A DNA stretch of 64,000 bases from Bacillus sp. SM2101 (GTDB lineage: Bacteria; Bacillota; Bacilli; Bacillales; SM2101), in the NCBI RefSeq assembly GCF_018588585.1, contig NZ_JAEUFG010000019.1:20995-84994 (forward strand). Direction: 5' to 3'. A program made the translations under genes and the position numbers. Below, one piece after another: positions 48,083 through 57,384 of this stretch (positions are counted from its first letter, which is position 1; each line of letters starts with the position of its first letter). The notes beneath the pieces are model-generated. The model searched no databases. It saw nothing but the letters and a program-made list of their open reading frames with translations, and was not told where the DNA came from.

Positions 48083-48289
48083 ACAGCATCCCCTTTCCCA
48101 TCATTAATTTCATACTTTATTGCAGCGAAAGAACATGGAGAACGAGGTATGACATGGAAAAGTAAATAAATCTGTTAAAATTCCATCATCTTTTTACTAG
48201 TAAAAAATACGTTAACTCATCAACTAATATGTCAAGACTGGTTCTAAAATATAAAATATAGAAATATTTGTATTTTTACTAACAAAAAA

Positions 48290-48351
48290 ATCACAACATA
48301 CCCCTTTTATAAAAAATAAAAGGGGATGCTGTGATTCTCCAAGTCTCCGCC
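48290..48351 (-). promoter_or_regulatory. glpF leader: GlpP-responsive terminator and motif
   Basis: On the minus strand GGCGGAGACTTGGAGAATC (48333-48351) overlaps the start of a long hairpin, ATCACAGCATCCCCTTTTAT pairing with ATAAAAGGGGTATGTTGTGAT, followed by TTTTTTTG. The CGGAGA-N3-GGAGAA block is shared with the glpD leader and should be the GlpP target or antiterminator strand. Confidence 0.82.
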
Positions 48352-48372
48352 ACATCTATTAACTTAATTCAA

Positions 48373-48401
48373 ATACTAATATAAATAGAAAGCGCTGTCA
48401 A
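48373..48401 (-). promoter_or_regulatory. glpF sigma-A promoter with overlapping cre site
   Basis: TTGACA (48401-48396) and TAGTAT (48378-48373) with a 17-base spacer form a near-consensus promoter. The sequence TTGACAGCGCTTTCT overlapping the -35 matches the CcpA cre consensus TGWAAGCGNTWWCA at about 12 of 14 positions in the other strand. Glucose should repress the operon through CcpA. Confidence 0.82.
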
Positions 48402-48410
48402 TATAATATT

Positions 48411-48971
48411 TTAATTTTCTGTATACTCTAAATCCCACAACAATTTATTTGAAGTTGTCACTGCACTTGCTCCAGCCTTTATAGCCTGCTCTACATCCTC
48501 ATGTGTACGAATCATTCCACCAGCAAATATTGGAACACCCGTTTTGTTATGTATTTCTGTTATCAGGTTGGGTACCACACCAGGTAACACTTCTATAAAA
48601 TCTGGGTTCGTTTTTTCTATAATACTGTAACTCTTTTTTAATGATCCAGAATCTAATAGAAATAGTCGTTGAATGGCATATATACCCCGTTTTTTTGCTT
48701 TACTAATAACATTTGCTCTCGTAGAGATGAGTCCTGCCGGTTTAATTTCTTGGCAAAGAAATTCTGTTGCAAATTCATCATTCTTTAAGCCATTGACTAA
48801 GTCCACATGAAGAAATAATTTCTTACCCTCTTGTTTTGTCATTTTCACAATAGCATTGAGCTGTGCAACATGACTTTCAAGTATAACTCCATATTCATAA
48901 TCGCTACGAACGAACTTCTCTAAATGCTTCATATCGCGAATTGCAGGTATAATTTTTTGCCCATGAAACAT
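48411..48971 (-). CDS. glpP: Glycerol-3-phosphate responsive antiterminator GlpP
   Basis: 186 residues from [18 protein letters not shown], preceded by AGGAGGTAAAAAT; the longer open frame to 49034 has no ribosome site. Family motifs: [58 protein letters not shown] and [18 protein letters not shown], a TIM-barrel-like protein that binds glycerol 3-phosphate and leader RNA. It lets RNA polymerase pass the glpF and glpD leader terminators. It lies immediately upstream of glpF, as in B. subtilis. Confidence 0.95.
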   Translation of the reverse strand: MFHGQKIIPAIRDMKHLEKFVRSDYEYGVILESHVAQLNAIVKMTKQEGKKLFLHVDLVNGLKNDEFATEFLCQEIKPAGLISTRANVISKAKKRGIYAIQRLFLLDSGSLKKSYSIIEKTNPDFIEVLPGVVPNLITEIHNKTGVPIFAGGMIRTHEDVEQAIKAGASAVTTSNKLLWDLEYTEN

Positions 48972-49077
48972 ATTTTTACCTCCTAAAAAAACGGAAAATA
49001 ATAAATAATAGAATACTATTATCCTACAACTCAATTACTTGTAAAGTCAATTAGAGGAGCATTCATCATATAGCAAA

Positions 49078-49162
49078 GGGATGAAGCAAAAGCCGTCAAA
49101 TCTTACACAATTTCATCTTACTCAAGATGTTATTGACGTAAGTTTGGGCTTTACTTCATCCC
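49078..49162. repeat. 85-base nested hairpin between glpP and the CBS gene
   Basis: GGGATGAAG / CTTCATCCC, AAAGCC / GGCTTT, GTCAA / TTGAC and CATCTT / AAGATG (49114-49129) nest in order around one axis. No strong T-run follows on either strand. It may be a structured RNA, an elaborate terminator of the CBS gene, or a small mobile repeat. Confidence 0.55.
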
Positions 49163-49171
49163 CTTGGTTTA

Positions 49172-49606
49172 TTACTGTTGGGTATTTGAAGGCTCTGAAA
49201 TACTTGAAAGTGCTTCTTCTGCTTCATTATCAAACGATTCATTTGTGGCTAAGTCGCCTAATGCAACAATACCACACAATTGATTGTTTTCCACGACTGG
49301 TAAGCGGCGAATTTGATTTTGTGCCATTACATCTGCTGCCTCTTCAACGGTCATTTCGGGTGTACCTGAGACAAGATTCGTTGACATCACTTGTGATACC
49401 GAAGTTGAATTATTTAATCCTTCTGCTGTTGAGCGTAATGTAATATCTCTGTCAGTAATGATGCCACAAATTTGTCCGTTATCTACTACTGGAATTGACC
49501 CTACATTATTTTGTTTCATAATTTCAGCTGCTTCTTGAATGGTTTGATTTGATGAGACAGTTGCAACATTTTCCGTCATAATATTGCGGAGCATGTTCAT
49601 TGTCAT
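49172..49606 (-). CDS. Two-CBS-domain protein
   Basis: 144 residues from MTMNMLRNIMTENVATVSSN region; the ATG at 49606 has GGGGTGGATACA directly upstream, better than the ATG at 49624. Two CBS domains in tandem: TVSSNQTIQEAAEIM, VGSIPVVDNGQICGIITDRDI, then TVEEAADVMAQNQIRRLPVV and NQLCGIVALGDLA. Such stand-alone pairs bind adenine nucleotides and regulate partners or stress responses. No partner gene is adjacent. Confidence 0.88.
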   Translation of the reverse strand: MTMNMLRNIMTENVATVSSNQTIQEAAEIMKQNNVGSIPVVDNGQICGIITDRDITLRSTAEGLNNSTSVSQVMSTNLVSGTPEMTVEEAADVMAQNQIRRLPVVENNQLCGIVALGDLATNESFDNEAEEALSSISEPSNTQQ

Positions 49607-50133
49607 TGTATCCACCCCTTTCAAAAAGTATTTTTACCTAACTTAGCATACATATACATATCAAAATTACATAATAAAAACTCTAATTATTAGTGATATT
49701 ACATGAGCTAATTAGTTAAATAATAGTATATCCCTCCAAGTATACTACCCTTTTGCTTAAGTGGATTTAAAAGTTCAACAAACAAATAAGCTGTTGTAAA
49801 CGCATCTATTACTCAAGAATGTCGTATATACATTCTAGTCAGAAATTTGGGCATAATATTCTAAATCCTTTATTTTTCGTGAAGGTGCACTATAACCAAT
49901 TAGTTCAAATGGCTATACTCCTTAAAGGATAGTCTTTCCCGTTTCAGCTCTGCTGTTTTCACTAATGAGTAAAATAATATATAATGCCTCATTAACAGAA
50001 ATTCTCAATTGCTTTAATACTGTTGGAGCGGACTTTAATTTGGCAACATGAATCACAGTCAGGTCAATTATTTCCTGAGAAATTTGTCGATACGAATAAG
50101 TGCTAGAAGTACTTCATTAGAGGCAGCTTTTCT
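49607..50133. other. Gap with a possible coding remnant
   Basis: About 527 bases. On the minus strand a frame at roughly 49930-50115 reads SQEIIDLTVIHVAKLKSAPT and continues LRISVNEALYIILLISENSR before a stop. It has no start or ribosome site and I do not recognise it. The rest is AT-rich with nothing seen. Confidence 0.35.
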
Positions 50134-51672
50134 TCATTCTTTTAATGGTGATAATTTAATATTTTCAGCTAACTTACGAAGGTGGGTTTTTAATATTTTT
50201 CCTACTCCGTTTCGCGGAAGTTGATCAATGAATATAATTTTCCTAGGTGTTTTATTTTTAGATAAATGGCTTTGACAATATTGTATTAGCTCTTCTTCGG
50301 TTATCGCTTGTTTATCCTTTTTAACAACATAGGCGACCACTTCCTCACCCATTTGATCATTAGGGATACCCACAACTGAAGATTCAGCAACCGCTTCATG
50401 TTTTGCAAGTAATTCTTCTACATCACGAGGATATATATTAAATCCCCCCCGAATAATCAAATCTTTTTTTCGGTCAACAATAAATAAATAACCATCTGTA
50501 TCCATATATGCCATATCACCCGTATACAACCAAGAACCTTTTAACACCTGCTTTGTTTCTATTTCATTTTGATAATACCCGGGTGTGATATTATCACCTC
50601 GAACAATTAATTCCCCAACTTGACCGGTAGCTAACTCACTTTCATCATTATTAACAATCTTGACTTCAACACCTGGTATCGGGATACCAACTGAACCTGG
50701 TTTAATAACTGAATCTCTTTGGTGAGCAGCAACAACAGGTGCAGCTTCTGACAACCCGTACCCTTCTAAAATATCTGCACCAAATTTTTGTTTAAACGCA
50801 TGTAATAACGCAACTGGAAGAGGTGCTGACCCAGAAGCAACCCATTCGAGACTACCTAATTGAAATTTGTTAGAATGAGGATAAGAAAGTAATGCAAAAA
50901 TCATAGCTGGCACTGCAGAAAAATTAGTCACTTTATATTTCTCAATTGCTTCAAAAACAGCTTTTGGATCAAAGTGATTAAATACAACAGCTGAGCTCCC
51001 AGTTAGAAAACAAGTATTAGAAATAGTTAAGCCATATACATGTGCAAGAGGAAGGATACCGAGGGTTACTCCTCTTTTTGTTTCATTATGAAGAAAAGTA
51101 TTTTCAGCGTTTGAATATAAGTTTTTATGAGTCAACATCACACCTTTCGGTTTTCCAGTTGTTCCTGACGTATATAAAATAACAGCAGTATCCTCTGCAT
51201 TTAGCTTTAGATCACTTTCTACATAAAGTTCATTTTCTGTGATATCTGTATCATATAAATGAAAAATGTTTTCATCAGTTGGCTGGTCAACAACCAGTAC
51301 AACAGGTTTTTGTTCCAAATTGTCTAGCGCTGATTCTACCTTTTCTAAAGATAGTGATGAAGTAATGACTACCTTCGCTTGACAGTCTTTAATAATGTAA
51401 TGAATTTCTTTATCATGTAAGGTGAACATAATAGGCACAATAATTGCGCCTGCCCTTATAATGCCTTGATACGAAAAAATAACCTCAGGACAATTGGGCA
51501 TACAGACAACAACACGATCACCTTTAGCTACCCCAAGTTTTTTTAACCCATGTGCAATCTTGTTTGAATAGTTTTTAATGTCTAAGTTAGAATACTTCTT
51601 ATCTTTAAAATAAATAAAAGGATATTCAGCAAAAGTTTCGATATTTTTATCAAGCAAATCACTTAATATCAT
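50134..51672 (-). CDS. Acyl-CoA synthetase (long-chain fatty-acid--CoA ligase type)
   Basis: 512 residues of the ANL adenylate-forming family. ATP site YTSGTTGKPKGVMLTH, A5 GYGLSEAAPV, A7 YTGDMAYMDTDGYLFIVDRKKD and the C-terminal catalytic Lys in PRNGVGKILK. It activates a carboxylic acid to its CoA thioester through an acyl-adenylate. The compact size and LcfB-like sequence suggest a medium- or long-chain fatty acid. An MBL-fold gene ends on the same strand upstream, 79 bases away. Confidence 0.9.
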   Translation of the reverse strand: MILSDLLDKNIETFAEYPFIYFKDKKYSNLDIKNYSNKIAHGLKKLGVAKGDRVVVCMPNCPEVIFSYQGIIRAGAIIVPIMFTLHDKEIHYIIKDCQAKVVITSSLSLEKVESALDNLEQKPVVLVVDQPTDENIFHLYDTDITENELYVESDLKLNAEDTAVILYTSGTTGKPKGVMLTHKNLYSNAENTFLHNETKRGVTLGILPLAHVYGLTISNTCFLTGSSAVVFNHFDPKAVFEAIEKYKVTNFSAVPAMIFALLSYPHSNKFQLGSLEWVASGSAPLPVALLHAFKQKFGADILEGYGLSEAAPVVAAHQRDSVIKPGSVGIPIPGVEVKIVNNDESELATGQVGELIVRGDNITPGYYQNEIETKQVLKGSWLYTGDMAYMDTDGYLFIVDRKKDLIIRGGFNIYPRDVEELLAKHEAVAESSVVGIPNDQMGEEVVAYVVKKDKQAITEEELIQYCQSHLSKNKTPRKIIFIDQLPRNGVGKILKTHLRKLAENIKLSPLKE

Positions 51673-51750
51673 GAACTCATCTCCTCTTTATAATCTTAAA
51701 AACAACAACCCATGTATTCATAGACCTTTATAACACTAGACGAAATAGCA

Positions 51751-52701
51751 CTATTCATAAAGCCTATAAACATTAATACCTTCACTTGATTTATTCACAT
51801 GTACTTCATTTCTACTTTCCATCAAATCTAAATGACCTTGAATTTGAGATAGTCCAAGAAACACTAATTTTCCTTTTAATCTAGGGAAAACTTCAATACA
51901 AATTTGATAGACCGTTTTGTCACTTGTTCTTAAAACTTTTCTTATTTGGTCACAACGATAATTATGATCATTTAATCTTTGATCAATGATTGAAACGTGG
52001 TCTGAAAATGGTCTGCCATGACCAGGGTATATCGTTGTTAATGGTAATGCCCTTGTTTTCATTAATGACTCTCGATATTGTATAAGTGGTTTAGGTCGCT
52101 CTTGTTCAAATGGTATAGATGGTTCAATAAATGCGTTAACAGAAATGTCTTTTAATAGATGATCTCCGGCAAATGTAAGACCCGTCTCAGGTTCCCATAA
52201 AATCATATCTGTTTGACTATGCCCTGGTACAAAAAGAACTGAAAATTTTCTTCCACCTACAAATATATGATCTTCATTACTTACATATTTAACTTGTTGC
52301 CAATTCATATTATGATAACGGTGTTTGGATTGATGGCTTTCAGGGTCTGCACCACATTCCTTTATAAATGAATTTAAAAAGTACCTAGTTCTATTAAATT
52401 CATCTATTCCGCCAGATAATATATGTTTTGCTCCTTCGTGAACATATGTGGGTATGTCGATTTCTTCTTGTATATCTTTTACGCCTCCAGCATGATCTGT
52501 ATGCATATGAGTAACAACAATTTCATCTAGTTCTTTGAAAGTAAGTCCCTCCTGCTTTAGTAAATATCTTAGCTTTTCAAGTGATTTTTTTCCTGGAAGT
52601 CCTGTATCGATAAGTGTCACAGATTCACCGATGACAACATATGCATTAACGTTCCCTACTGTAAATGGCGTCTCTATAGATAATGGAATGACCTTAAAAA
52701 T
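51751..52701 (-). CDS. MBL-fold metallohydrolase, probable ATT start
   Basis: About 316 residues. The metallo-beta-lactamase signature THMHTDHAGG is followed by VPGHSQTDMI, FAGDHLL and YPGHGRPFSDH, giving a dinuclear zinc site of the glyoxalase II-like class. The frame upstream of the GTG at 52620 continues with a typical family N-terminus (KVIPLSIETPFTVGNVNAYVV). It contains no ATG, GTG or TTG near the strong GGAGG; an ATT codon (52701) lies seven bases after it. ATT (or ATA) initiation is therefore likely. The substrate is unknown, possibly a thioester given the neighbouring CoA ligase. Confidence 0.82.
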   Translation of the reverse strand: MFKVIPLSIETPFTVGNVNAYVVIGESVTLIDTGLPGKKSLEKLRYLLKQEGLTFKELDEIVVTHMHTDHAGGVKDIQEEIDIPTYVHEGAKHILSGGIDEFNRTRYFLNSFIKECGADPESHQSKHRYHNMNWQQVKYVSNEDHIFVGGRKFSVLFVPGHSQTDMILWEPETGLTFAGDHLLKDISVNAFIEPSIPFEQERPKPLIQYRESLMKTRALPLTTIYPGHGRPFSDHVSIIDQRLNDHNYRCDQIRKVLRTSDKTVYQICIEVFPRLKGKLVFLGLSQIQGHLDLMESRNEVHVNKSSEGINVYRLYE

Positions 52702-52968
52702 ATTTATCCCTCCTCCCTACACAATGCTCTTTTGAAACTTTAATAATTATGTTAATTAGTTAGCGCAGCAAGCCAAGATTTTATAGGGTACTTATCATTT
52801 GAAAGAAGGTGCTACGACCATTCGTTGTGTAAATGCTCTCATTTACTTTTGTTCATAAATACACGAAAAAGGGGATGAGATTGTCCCCTATTAAATACAT
52901 ATTATGATGTCTTGAATTTATTAACTAAATATTCTAATATTACTATTTATATAAGGAGGCTTGCTGAA

Positions 52969-54621
52969 TTAATCTTGTATCCACACATCTCCACCTTTAT
53001 AAACAACCCCTTCTGGATAACGAAGATTAATCACTTCTTCTTGTAGTTGTTGGGAAGGTGCTTTTGTGACTAATGATACGATAATATTTGTTAACAATGC
53101 AGCTACCGCACCAAATATACCAGCTCCTGTATCAATAATTCCTGCAATAGAAAAATCGCCATATTTTGCTGCAAATATATATCCTAATGTAACAACTAAG
53201 CCAACAACCATGCCCCATGTCACACCTTTTGCATTTGCTCGTTTCCACCAAACACCTAATACTAATGCTGGAAAAAAAGTACCTGAAGCAATTGCAAAAG
53301 CCCATGCAACGATCTGAGTAATTGCCCCTGGCGGATCAAGCGCAGTAATACCTGCTACTACTGTTGCAATAATAATCGTCCAACGTGCTACTTTTAACCT
53401 TGTTTTGTCTGTAGCATTTGGATTAAGAACCCGATAATATATGTCATGAGCAAACGATGATGAAATTGCAATCATTAGTCCCCCTGCTGTTGATAATGCA
53501 GCAGCCATCGCTCCTGCAGCAACAAGGCCTATAACAAACACACCTAGGTTTGCTATCTCAGGTGTAGCCATAACCACAATATCTTTATTAATTAATAACT
53601 CCGGCCATTGTAAAATACCATCTGCATTTGTATCTGCTATTGATAATTTCCCAGTATTAACCCAGCTAGTCGTCCAAGCTGGGAGAGAATCAACTGGGTT
53701 ACCAACCACATTTTTCATAAGAATAAACCGTGAAAATGCAGCATATGCTGGGGCTGTCAAATATAATAAACCGATAAACAACAATGCCCAAGCACCTGAC
53801 CAACGGGCTGCTTTCATCGTTGATACTGTATAAAAACGCACGATAACATGTGGCAAGCCTGCTGTTCCAGCCATTAAAGTAAACATCAATGCTAAAAATT
53901 GCCATTTTGATCCATTTGTAAATGGTGCAAAATACTCAGAAATCCCAAGCTCTCTATCTATTTCCCCTAACTGTGATACGACATTTCCATAAGAAAGCCA
54001 TGGAAGTGGATTATTTGTAATTTGTAGTGACATAAAAATCACAGGTACTAAGTATGCAGTAATTAAAATAATATATTGTGCAACCTGCGTCCATGTAACC
54101 CCTTTCATTCCTCCGAAACCTGCATAAAAAGCAATTAAGATTACCCCTATCATCGTTCCAAATTTTGCATCAACTTCAAAAAGTCTTCCTATGACTACAC
54201 CAGATCCCGAAAGCTGTCCAATTGAATAAGTAAAGCTAATAATGATTGTGCATATAGCCGCAATGATTCGTGCTGTATGACTATTAAATCGATCGCCAAT
54301 AAATTCTGGAACTGTATATCTACCGTATTTACGAAGCTGTGGCGCAAGTAAAAATGTCAGAAGTAAGTATCCACCTGTCCACCCCATGATATAGGCAAGG
54401 CCGTCGTATCCTAGTAGCATAACCGTTCCTGCTAAACCGATAAAAGAAGCAGCGCTCATCCAATCAGCACCAATTGCCATACCATTAAAAACAGATGGAA
54501 CACCACGACCAGCAACATAAAAGTCCGAAGTGACTTTCGCTTTATTGTATAATGCTATACCAATATATATTGCAAACGAAGCAAGGATAAGAGATAACGA
54601 GACTATAAACTGTGTATCCAT
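52969..54621 (-). CDS. Sodium:solute symporter, acetate-permease (ActP) type
   Basis: 550 residues with about 13 membrane helices. The opening IALYNKAKVTSDFYVAGRGV and ADWMSAASFIGLAGTVM are typical of ActP/MctC-like SSS transporters, as are GLMIAISSSFAHDIYYRVLNP and the C-terminal LRYPEGVVYKGGDVW. It should import a short carboxylate (acetate, propionate or pyruvate) with sodium or protons. It follows a DUF4212 protein gene by 30 bases; together they form a two-component symporter. The fatty-acid-CoA ligase nearby fits carboxylate use. Confidence 0.9.
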   Translation of the reverse strand: MDTQFIVSLSLILASFAIYIGIALYNKAKVTSDFYVAGRGVPSVFNGMAIGADWMSAASFIGLAGTVMLLGYDGLAYIMGWTGGYLLLTFLLAPQLRKYGRYTVPEFIGDRFNSHTARIIAAICTIIISFTYSIGQLSGSGVVIGRLFEVDAKFGTMIGVILIAFYAGFGGMKGVTWTQVAQYIILITAYLVPVIFMSLQITNNPLPWLSYGNVVSQLGEIDRELGISEYFAPFTNGSKWQFLALMFTLMAGTAGLPHVIVRFYTVSTMKAARWSGAWALLFIGLLYLTAPAYAAFSRFILMKNVVGNPVDSLPAWTTSWVNTGKLSIADTNADGILQWPELLINKDIVVMATPEIANLGVFVIGLVAAGAMAAALSTAGGLMIAISSSFAHDIYYRVLNPNATDKTRLKVARWTIIIATVVAGITALDPPGAITQIVAWAFAIASGTFFPALVLGVWWKRANAKGVTWGMVVGLVVTLGYIFAAKYGDFSIAGIIDTGAGIFGAVAALLTNIIVSLVTKAPSQQLQEEVINLRYPEGVVYKGGDVWIQD

Positions 54622-54651
54622 TTAAAAATCTCCTTCCACTATTAATTGCCA

Positions 54652-54951
54652 TTAAAATTTTTGCGACTTCATACTCTCATCTAGTTGCTGTGTTGTTGTA
54701 CTAAATCCATATTTCTCATCTAACTTGTCACTTACTCTAGCATTGATGAATAGGAGTAAAATAAAAATCAAAATTGCTCCCTGAGCCCCCATAAAATAGT
54801 GAAATGGGAACCCATTTATATTGAATTGTAAAATCTCTGCAAAAAAAACAACACCAAAAGAGACCATTAACCAAATAACTAAATAGATAACAACATTACG
54901 GGTATGTTTCCGAAAATACGAATCTGCAATTTGTTTATCCAGCTTTTTCAC
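54652..54951 (-). CDS. DUF4212 small subunit of the symporter
   Basis: 99 residues with two membrane helices (VVIYLVIWLMVSFGVVFFAE and AQGAILIFILLLFINARV). This is the DUF4212 pattern, proteins encoded just before SSS-family carboxylate symporters and thought to be their accessory subunit. The charged ends face the cytoplasm. It is translated immediately upstream of the large symporter. Confidence 0.88.
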   Translation of the reverse strand: MKKLDKQIADSYFRKHTRNVVIYLVIWLMVSFGVVFFAEILQFNINGFPFHYFMGAQGAILIFILLLFINARVSDKLDEKYGFSTTTQQLDESMKSQKF

Positions 54952-55058
54952 TTGCTACACCATCCCTATATTGCATTTTTTATTCGTAATATTAACAAGC
55001 AACTGTTGGTCAAATTCATAATTAAGCTACTCATTTTTATCAGCTATCACCATCCCTC

Positions 55059-55244
55059 TTATTTAAGGCTAAAAATAAACTTAACAGTTTCAAAAAACGG
55101 TGCAGGAACAAGCGCTATTTCAAGTAAAAAGTACATAAATATAGCAACGAAAGGCAAGAAATAAAACAATCTCTTTTTCTTTCGGACAGCTATGTACAGA
55201 CAGATTACTGTAATGATGCAGAACATAACAAAACTATAATTCAT
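55059..55244 (-). CDS. Small membrane protein, unknown
   Basis: 61 residues with two hydrophobic segments (VMFCIITVICLYIAV and FLPFVAIFMYFLLEIALV) separated by a basic loop RKKKR. AAGGGTGG lies five bases before the ATG. It precedes the DUF4212 gene by 107 bases on the same strand and may be co-transcribed. I do not recognise a family. Confidence 0.5.
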   Translation of the reverse strand: MNYSFVMFCIITVICLYIAVRKKKRLFYFLPFVAIFMYFLLEIALVPAPFFETVKFIFSLK

Positions 55245-55559
55245 GCAACCACCCTTTTTCCTTTTCTGTAAACTTTGTTACTATTCCAGCTTATGTAGCA
55301 TAGCTAAATGGTCAATTAAATGATTATCATTGTTTACCGACTTTATTTGGAAGCTTTTTTAAGCCCAAATCCGAAAAAGACCCTTTATACAACGAGATTA
55401 ATAGAGTAAAAATATAGAATATTCCTAATAATTAAATTATCTTTTCTGTACTTGACAACGTCAATATGTACAAGCTGAAAACCTTTCGTATTATTTCGAC
55501 ATTATTTTATTTCTGTCCTTTTGTGAGGGATAAATTTCTACATGCTATAATAGAGGGAA

Positions 55560-55720
55560 AGCTGTTTTCGCATAGATTGTTGTTTTTCGTACTTATAAAG
55601 AAACATGAATACAATTAGATTTTCGTGGCATCTTTTCTGCTATATTACAAAGGCTTTTTAGTAAAACGACATCTTTATCTTCTAGTTAGGAACGATCGTA
55701 ACAAGTTTACGAAAAGAGCC
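55560..55720 (+). mobile_element. MITE-like repeat, copy N
   Basis: 161 bp from AGCTGTTTTCGCATAGATTG to CAAGTTTACGAAAAGAGCC, with TTGTTTTTCGTACTTATAAA, TTTTCGTGGCATCTTTTCTG and ACGACATCTTTATCTTCTAG. TAGAG is shared by both flanks (TAGAGGGA / TAGAGACA), suggesting a decayed 8-bp duplication. Confidence 0.85.
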
Positions 55721-55914
55721 TAGAGACAAAAGCATATATGTATGAAACAATTATTAATTGGATAATCCCAAGTAATAGATAATAGGCTACATGTTTGATA
55801 ACTCTTAGGTAATGACGATAATAATATAGAGGGATTGTTTATGAAATCATTTAATCACTAAGTGAACGCGTTCATCCACTCTTTAATGTTCATGCCACAT
55901 TCACTTCTAAAAAG

Positions 55915-56053
55915 GCACTTTCCCTAGACTTTGTTGCTACAAATTAGTACCATATAAGTGGTTTTATACAGGTAGTCATCGTTGTACTGAAGAAAAGCTA
56001 CCAAGAACGATATATCTATACGTTTTAAGATCCACCCGAGTAATAAAACAGCT
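55915..56053 (-). mobile_element. MITE-like repeat, copy O (reverse, degraded)
   Basis: From GGCACTTTCCCTAGACTTTG to AATAAAACAGCTA, with GGTAGTCATCGTTGTACTGA and AGAAAAGCTACCAAGAACG as the reversed central blocks. Divergence is higher than in copies H, I or N, and no duplication is visible. Confidence 0.6.
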
Positions 56054-56105
56054 ACAAAGGTTAGAAAAGAGATGTTCTTACAATACATAATCGTTAGGAG
56101 ACTTT

Positions 56106-56537
56106 ATGAATAACCAAAATAACCTAAATAATTATCTGTTTATTTCGTGGGCAGTATCATTAATTGCTACATTAGGTAGTTTATTTTTCTCTGAGGTTAT
56201 GATGTTCATACCGTGTGAATTATGCTGGTATCAACGTATACTGATGTATCCACTCGTTATCATCCTTGGAATTGCATTGGTAAAAAAAGATTATTCTATC
56301 TCACTATATTCATTTGTCCTATCTACTATAGGGGGATTGATTTCTATTTACCATTTATCCATTCAAAAGATCTCTTTCATGGGTGAACATTCATTATCAT
56401 GTGGCATGATACCATGTAATGTCGAATATATTAATTGGATGGGCTTTATTACCATTCCTTTCCTTGCACTAATTGCATTTGTATTAATATCCGTTTTTAG
56501 CTTAATAACAATGAAAACATATAAGGAGCTGGACTAA
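56106..56537 (+). CDS. bdbC: Thiol:disulfide oxidoreductase BdbC (DsbB family)
   Basis: 143 residues with four membrane helices. The quinone-linked active-site pair is in CELCWYQRIL (CxxC), and the second pair appears as SCGMIPCNVEYI. It reoxidises its thioredoxin-like partner and passes electrons to quinone. The stop is directly followed by the start of a BdbD-like gene (TAA-ATG), so they are translated together. Disulfide formation may serve secreted cytochromes and surface proteins. Confidence 0.93.
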   Translation: MNNQNNLNNYLFISWAVSLIATLGSLFFSEVMMFIPCELCWYQRILMYPLVIILGIALVKKDYSISLYSFVLSTIGGLISIYHLSIQKISFMGEHSLSCGMIPCNVEYINWMGFITIPFLALIAFVLISVFSLITMKTYKELD

Positions 56538-57005
56538 ATGAAGAAAGTGATCATTTTTACGTTAATCGTATTAGGTTTATTCGCTGCATTAGTATTCGTT
56601 ACCAAATATCAGCAACAACAAGAGGCTGCTGGAAACCCATTTAACAAAACATCACTCCACCCTGAAACAGTAAATCAATTAGATGATCCAAATTACCAAA
56701 ATGTTATTTTACCTAACGAACTTGATGACAAACTGGCTAACAATGAACCAGCCACGATCTATTTCTATCAGTCCACATGTCCGGCATGTAAAGAAACATC
56801 ACCCATCATCGTTCCCATGGCAGAAGAGATGGGAATTGACTTAAAATTGTATAATTTACTAGAGTTTAATGAAGGATGGGATGAATATAACATTGAGAGC
56901 ACGCCTACAATTGTTCAATATCAAGATGGTAAAGAAGTCAGTCGTTTAAATGGAGCAGTTGGGGCAGAGAAATTTGAAAGTTGGTTTAAGGAGTGGGCAA
57001 AATAA
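56538..57005 (+). CDS. Membrane-anchored thioredoxin-like protein, partner of BdbC
   Basis: 155 residues. An N-terminal membrane anchor (VIIFTLIVLGLFAALVFV) is followed by an outer thioredoxin fold with active site STCPACKETSP (CPAC) and the cis-proline in ESTPTIVQYQDG. It is likely the oxidase that introduces disulfides into secreted proteins and is recharged by BdbC. It is shorter than typical BdbD (~220 residues) and lacks the DsbA helical insertion, so it may be a distinct thioredoxin-type partner. Confidence 0.87.
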   Translation: MKKVIIFTLIVLGLFAALVFVTKYQQQQEAAGNPFNKTSLHPETVNQLDDPNYQNVILPNELDDKLANNEPATIYFYQSTCPACKETSPIIVPMAEEMGIDLKLYNLLEFNEGWDEYNIESTPTIVQYQDGKEVSRLNGAVGAEKFESWFKEWAK

Positions 57006-57147
57006 CCTAATTGCTTTCTAGGTTTATCCCTACATTGATTTCCTAATTTAGATTATTTTGATAACCACATATTACTACTATTGTAGTTTAAAATGTGGCA
57101 GTTAGAAGAGTGGATTATTTGATTGCTATGGTTTAATGTCAAACAAA

Positions 57148-57291
57148 GGCTCTTTTCGTGTTATCAAATTTGAACTGAAACATGAGGTTTTATACTTTGG
57201 TCATCGTTTATAGAAAAGAGCAGATGCGTCGAACTCTAGTTGTGTAGATGTTTAAATCTTAGTACAAAAAATTATCAATGCGAAAACAGCC
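57148..57291 (-). mobile_element. MITE-like repeat, copy P (reverse)
   Basis: 144 bp from GGCTCTTTTCGTGTTATCAA to TCAATGCGAAAACAGCC, including ATAGAAAAGAGCAGATGCGT and CGAACTCTAGTTGTGTA. A further reversed fragment follows at 57292-57337 (AGATGCTAAGAACTCTATTT to AAAAAGCACC), probably an older copy that this one interrupted. Confidence 0.82.
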
Positions 57292-57349
57292 AGATGCTAA
57301 GAACTCTATTTGTAAATAAGTAATTTAAAAAGCACCTTTTATAACGTTT

Positions 57350-57377
57350 AAACCGCCTATCTTACATAAGGCGGTTT
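57350..57377. terminator. Bidirectional terminator between bdb and yhcU genes
   Basis: AAACCGCC / GGCGGTTT, an 8-bp stem with a 12-base loop, followed by TTAAT on the plus strand and AACG/TTATAAAAGG on the other. It lies between converging genes. Confidence 0.7.
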
Positions 57378-57384
57378 TTAATCT

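Larger units (their letters stand above)
55245..56105. other. Repeat-filled gap before bdbC
   Basis: About 860 bases without an intact gene. It holds repeat copies N and O. The remainder (55245-55558, 55721-55914) is AT-rich, with no coding stretch or promoter I can support. Confidence 0.5.

Noticed and set aside
52866..52890. GGGGA / TCCCC hairpin past the MBL-fold gene region as a terminator
   Set aside because: The stem is only five bases with no T-run.
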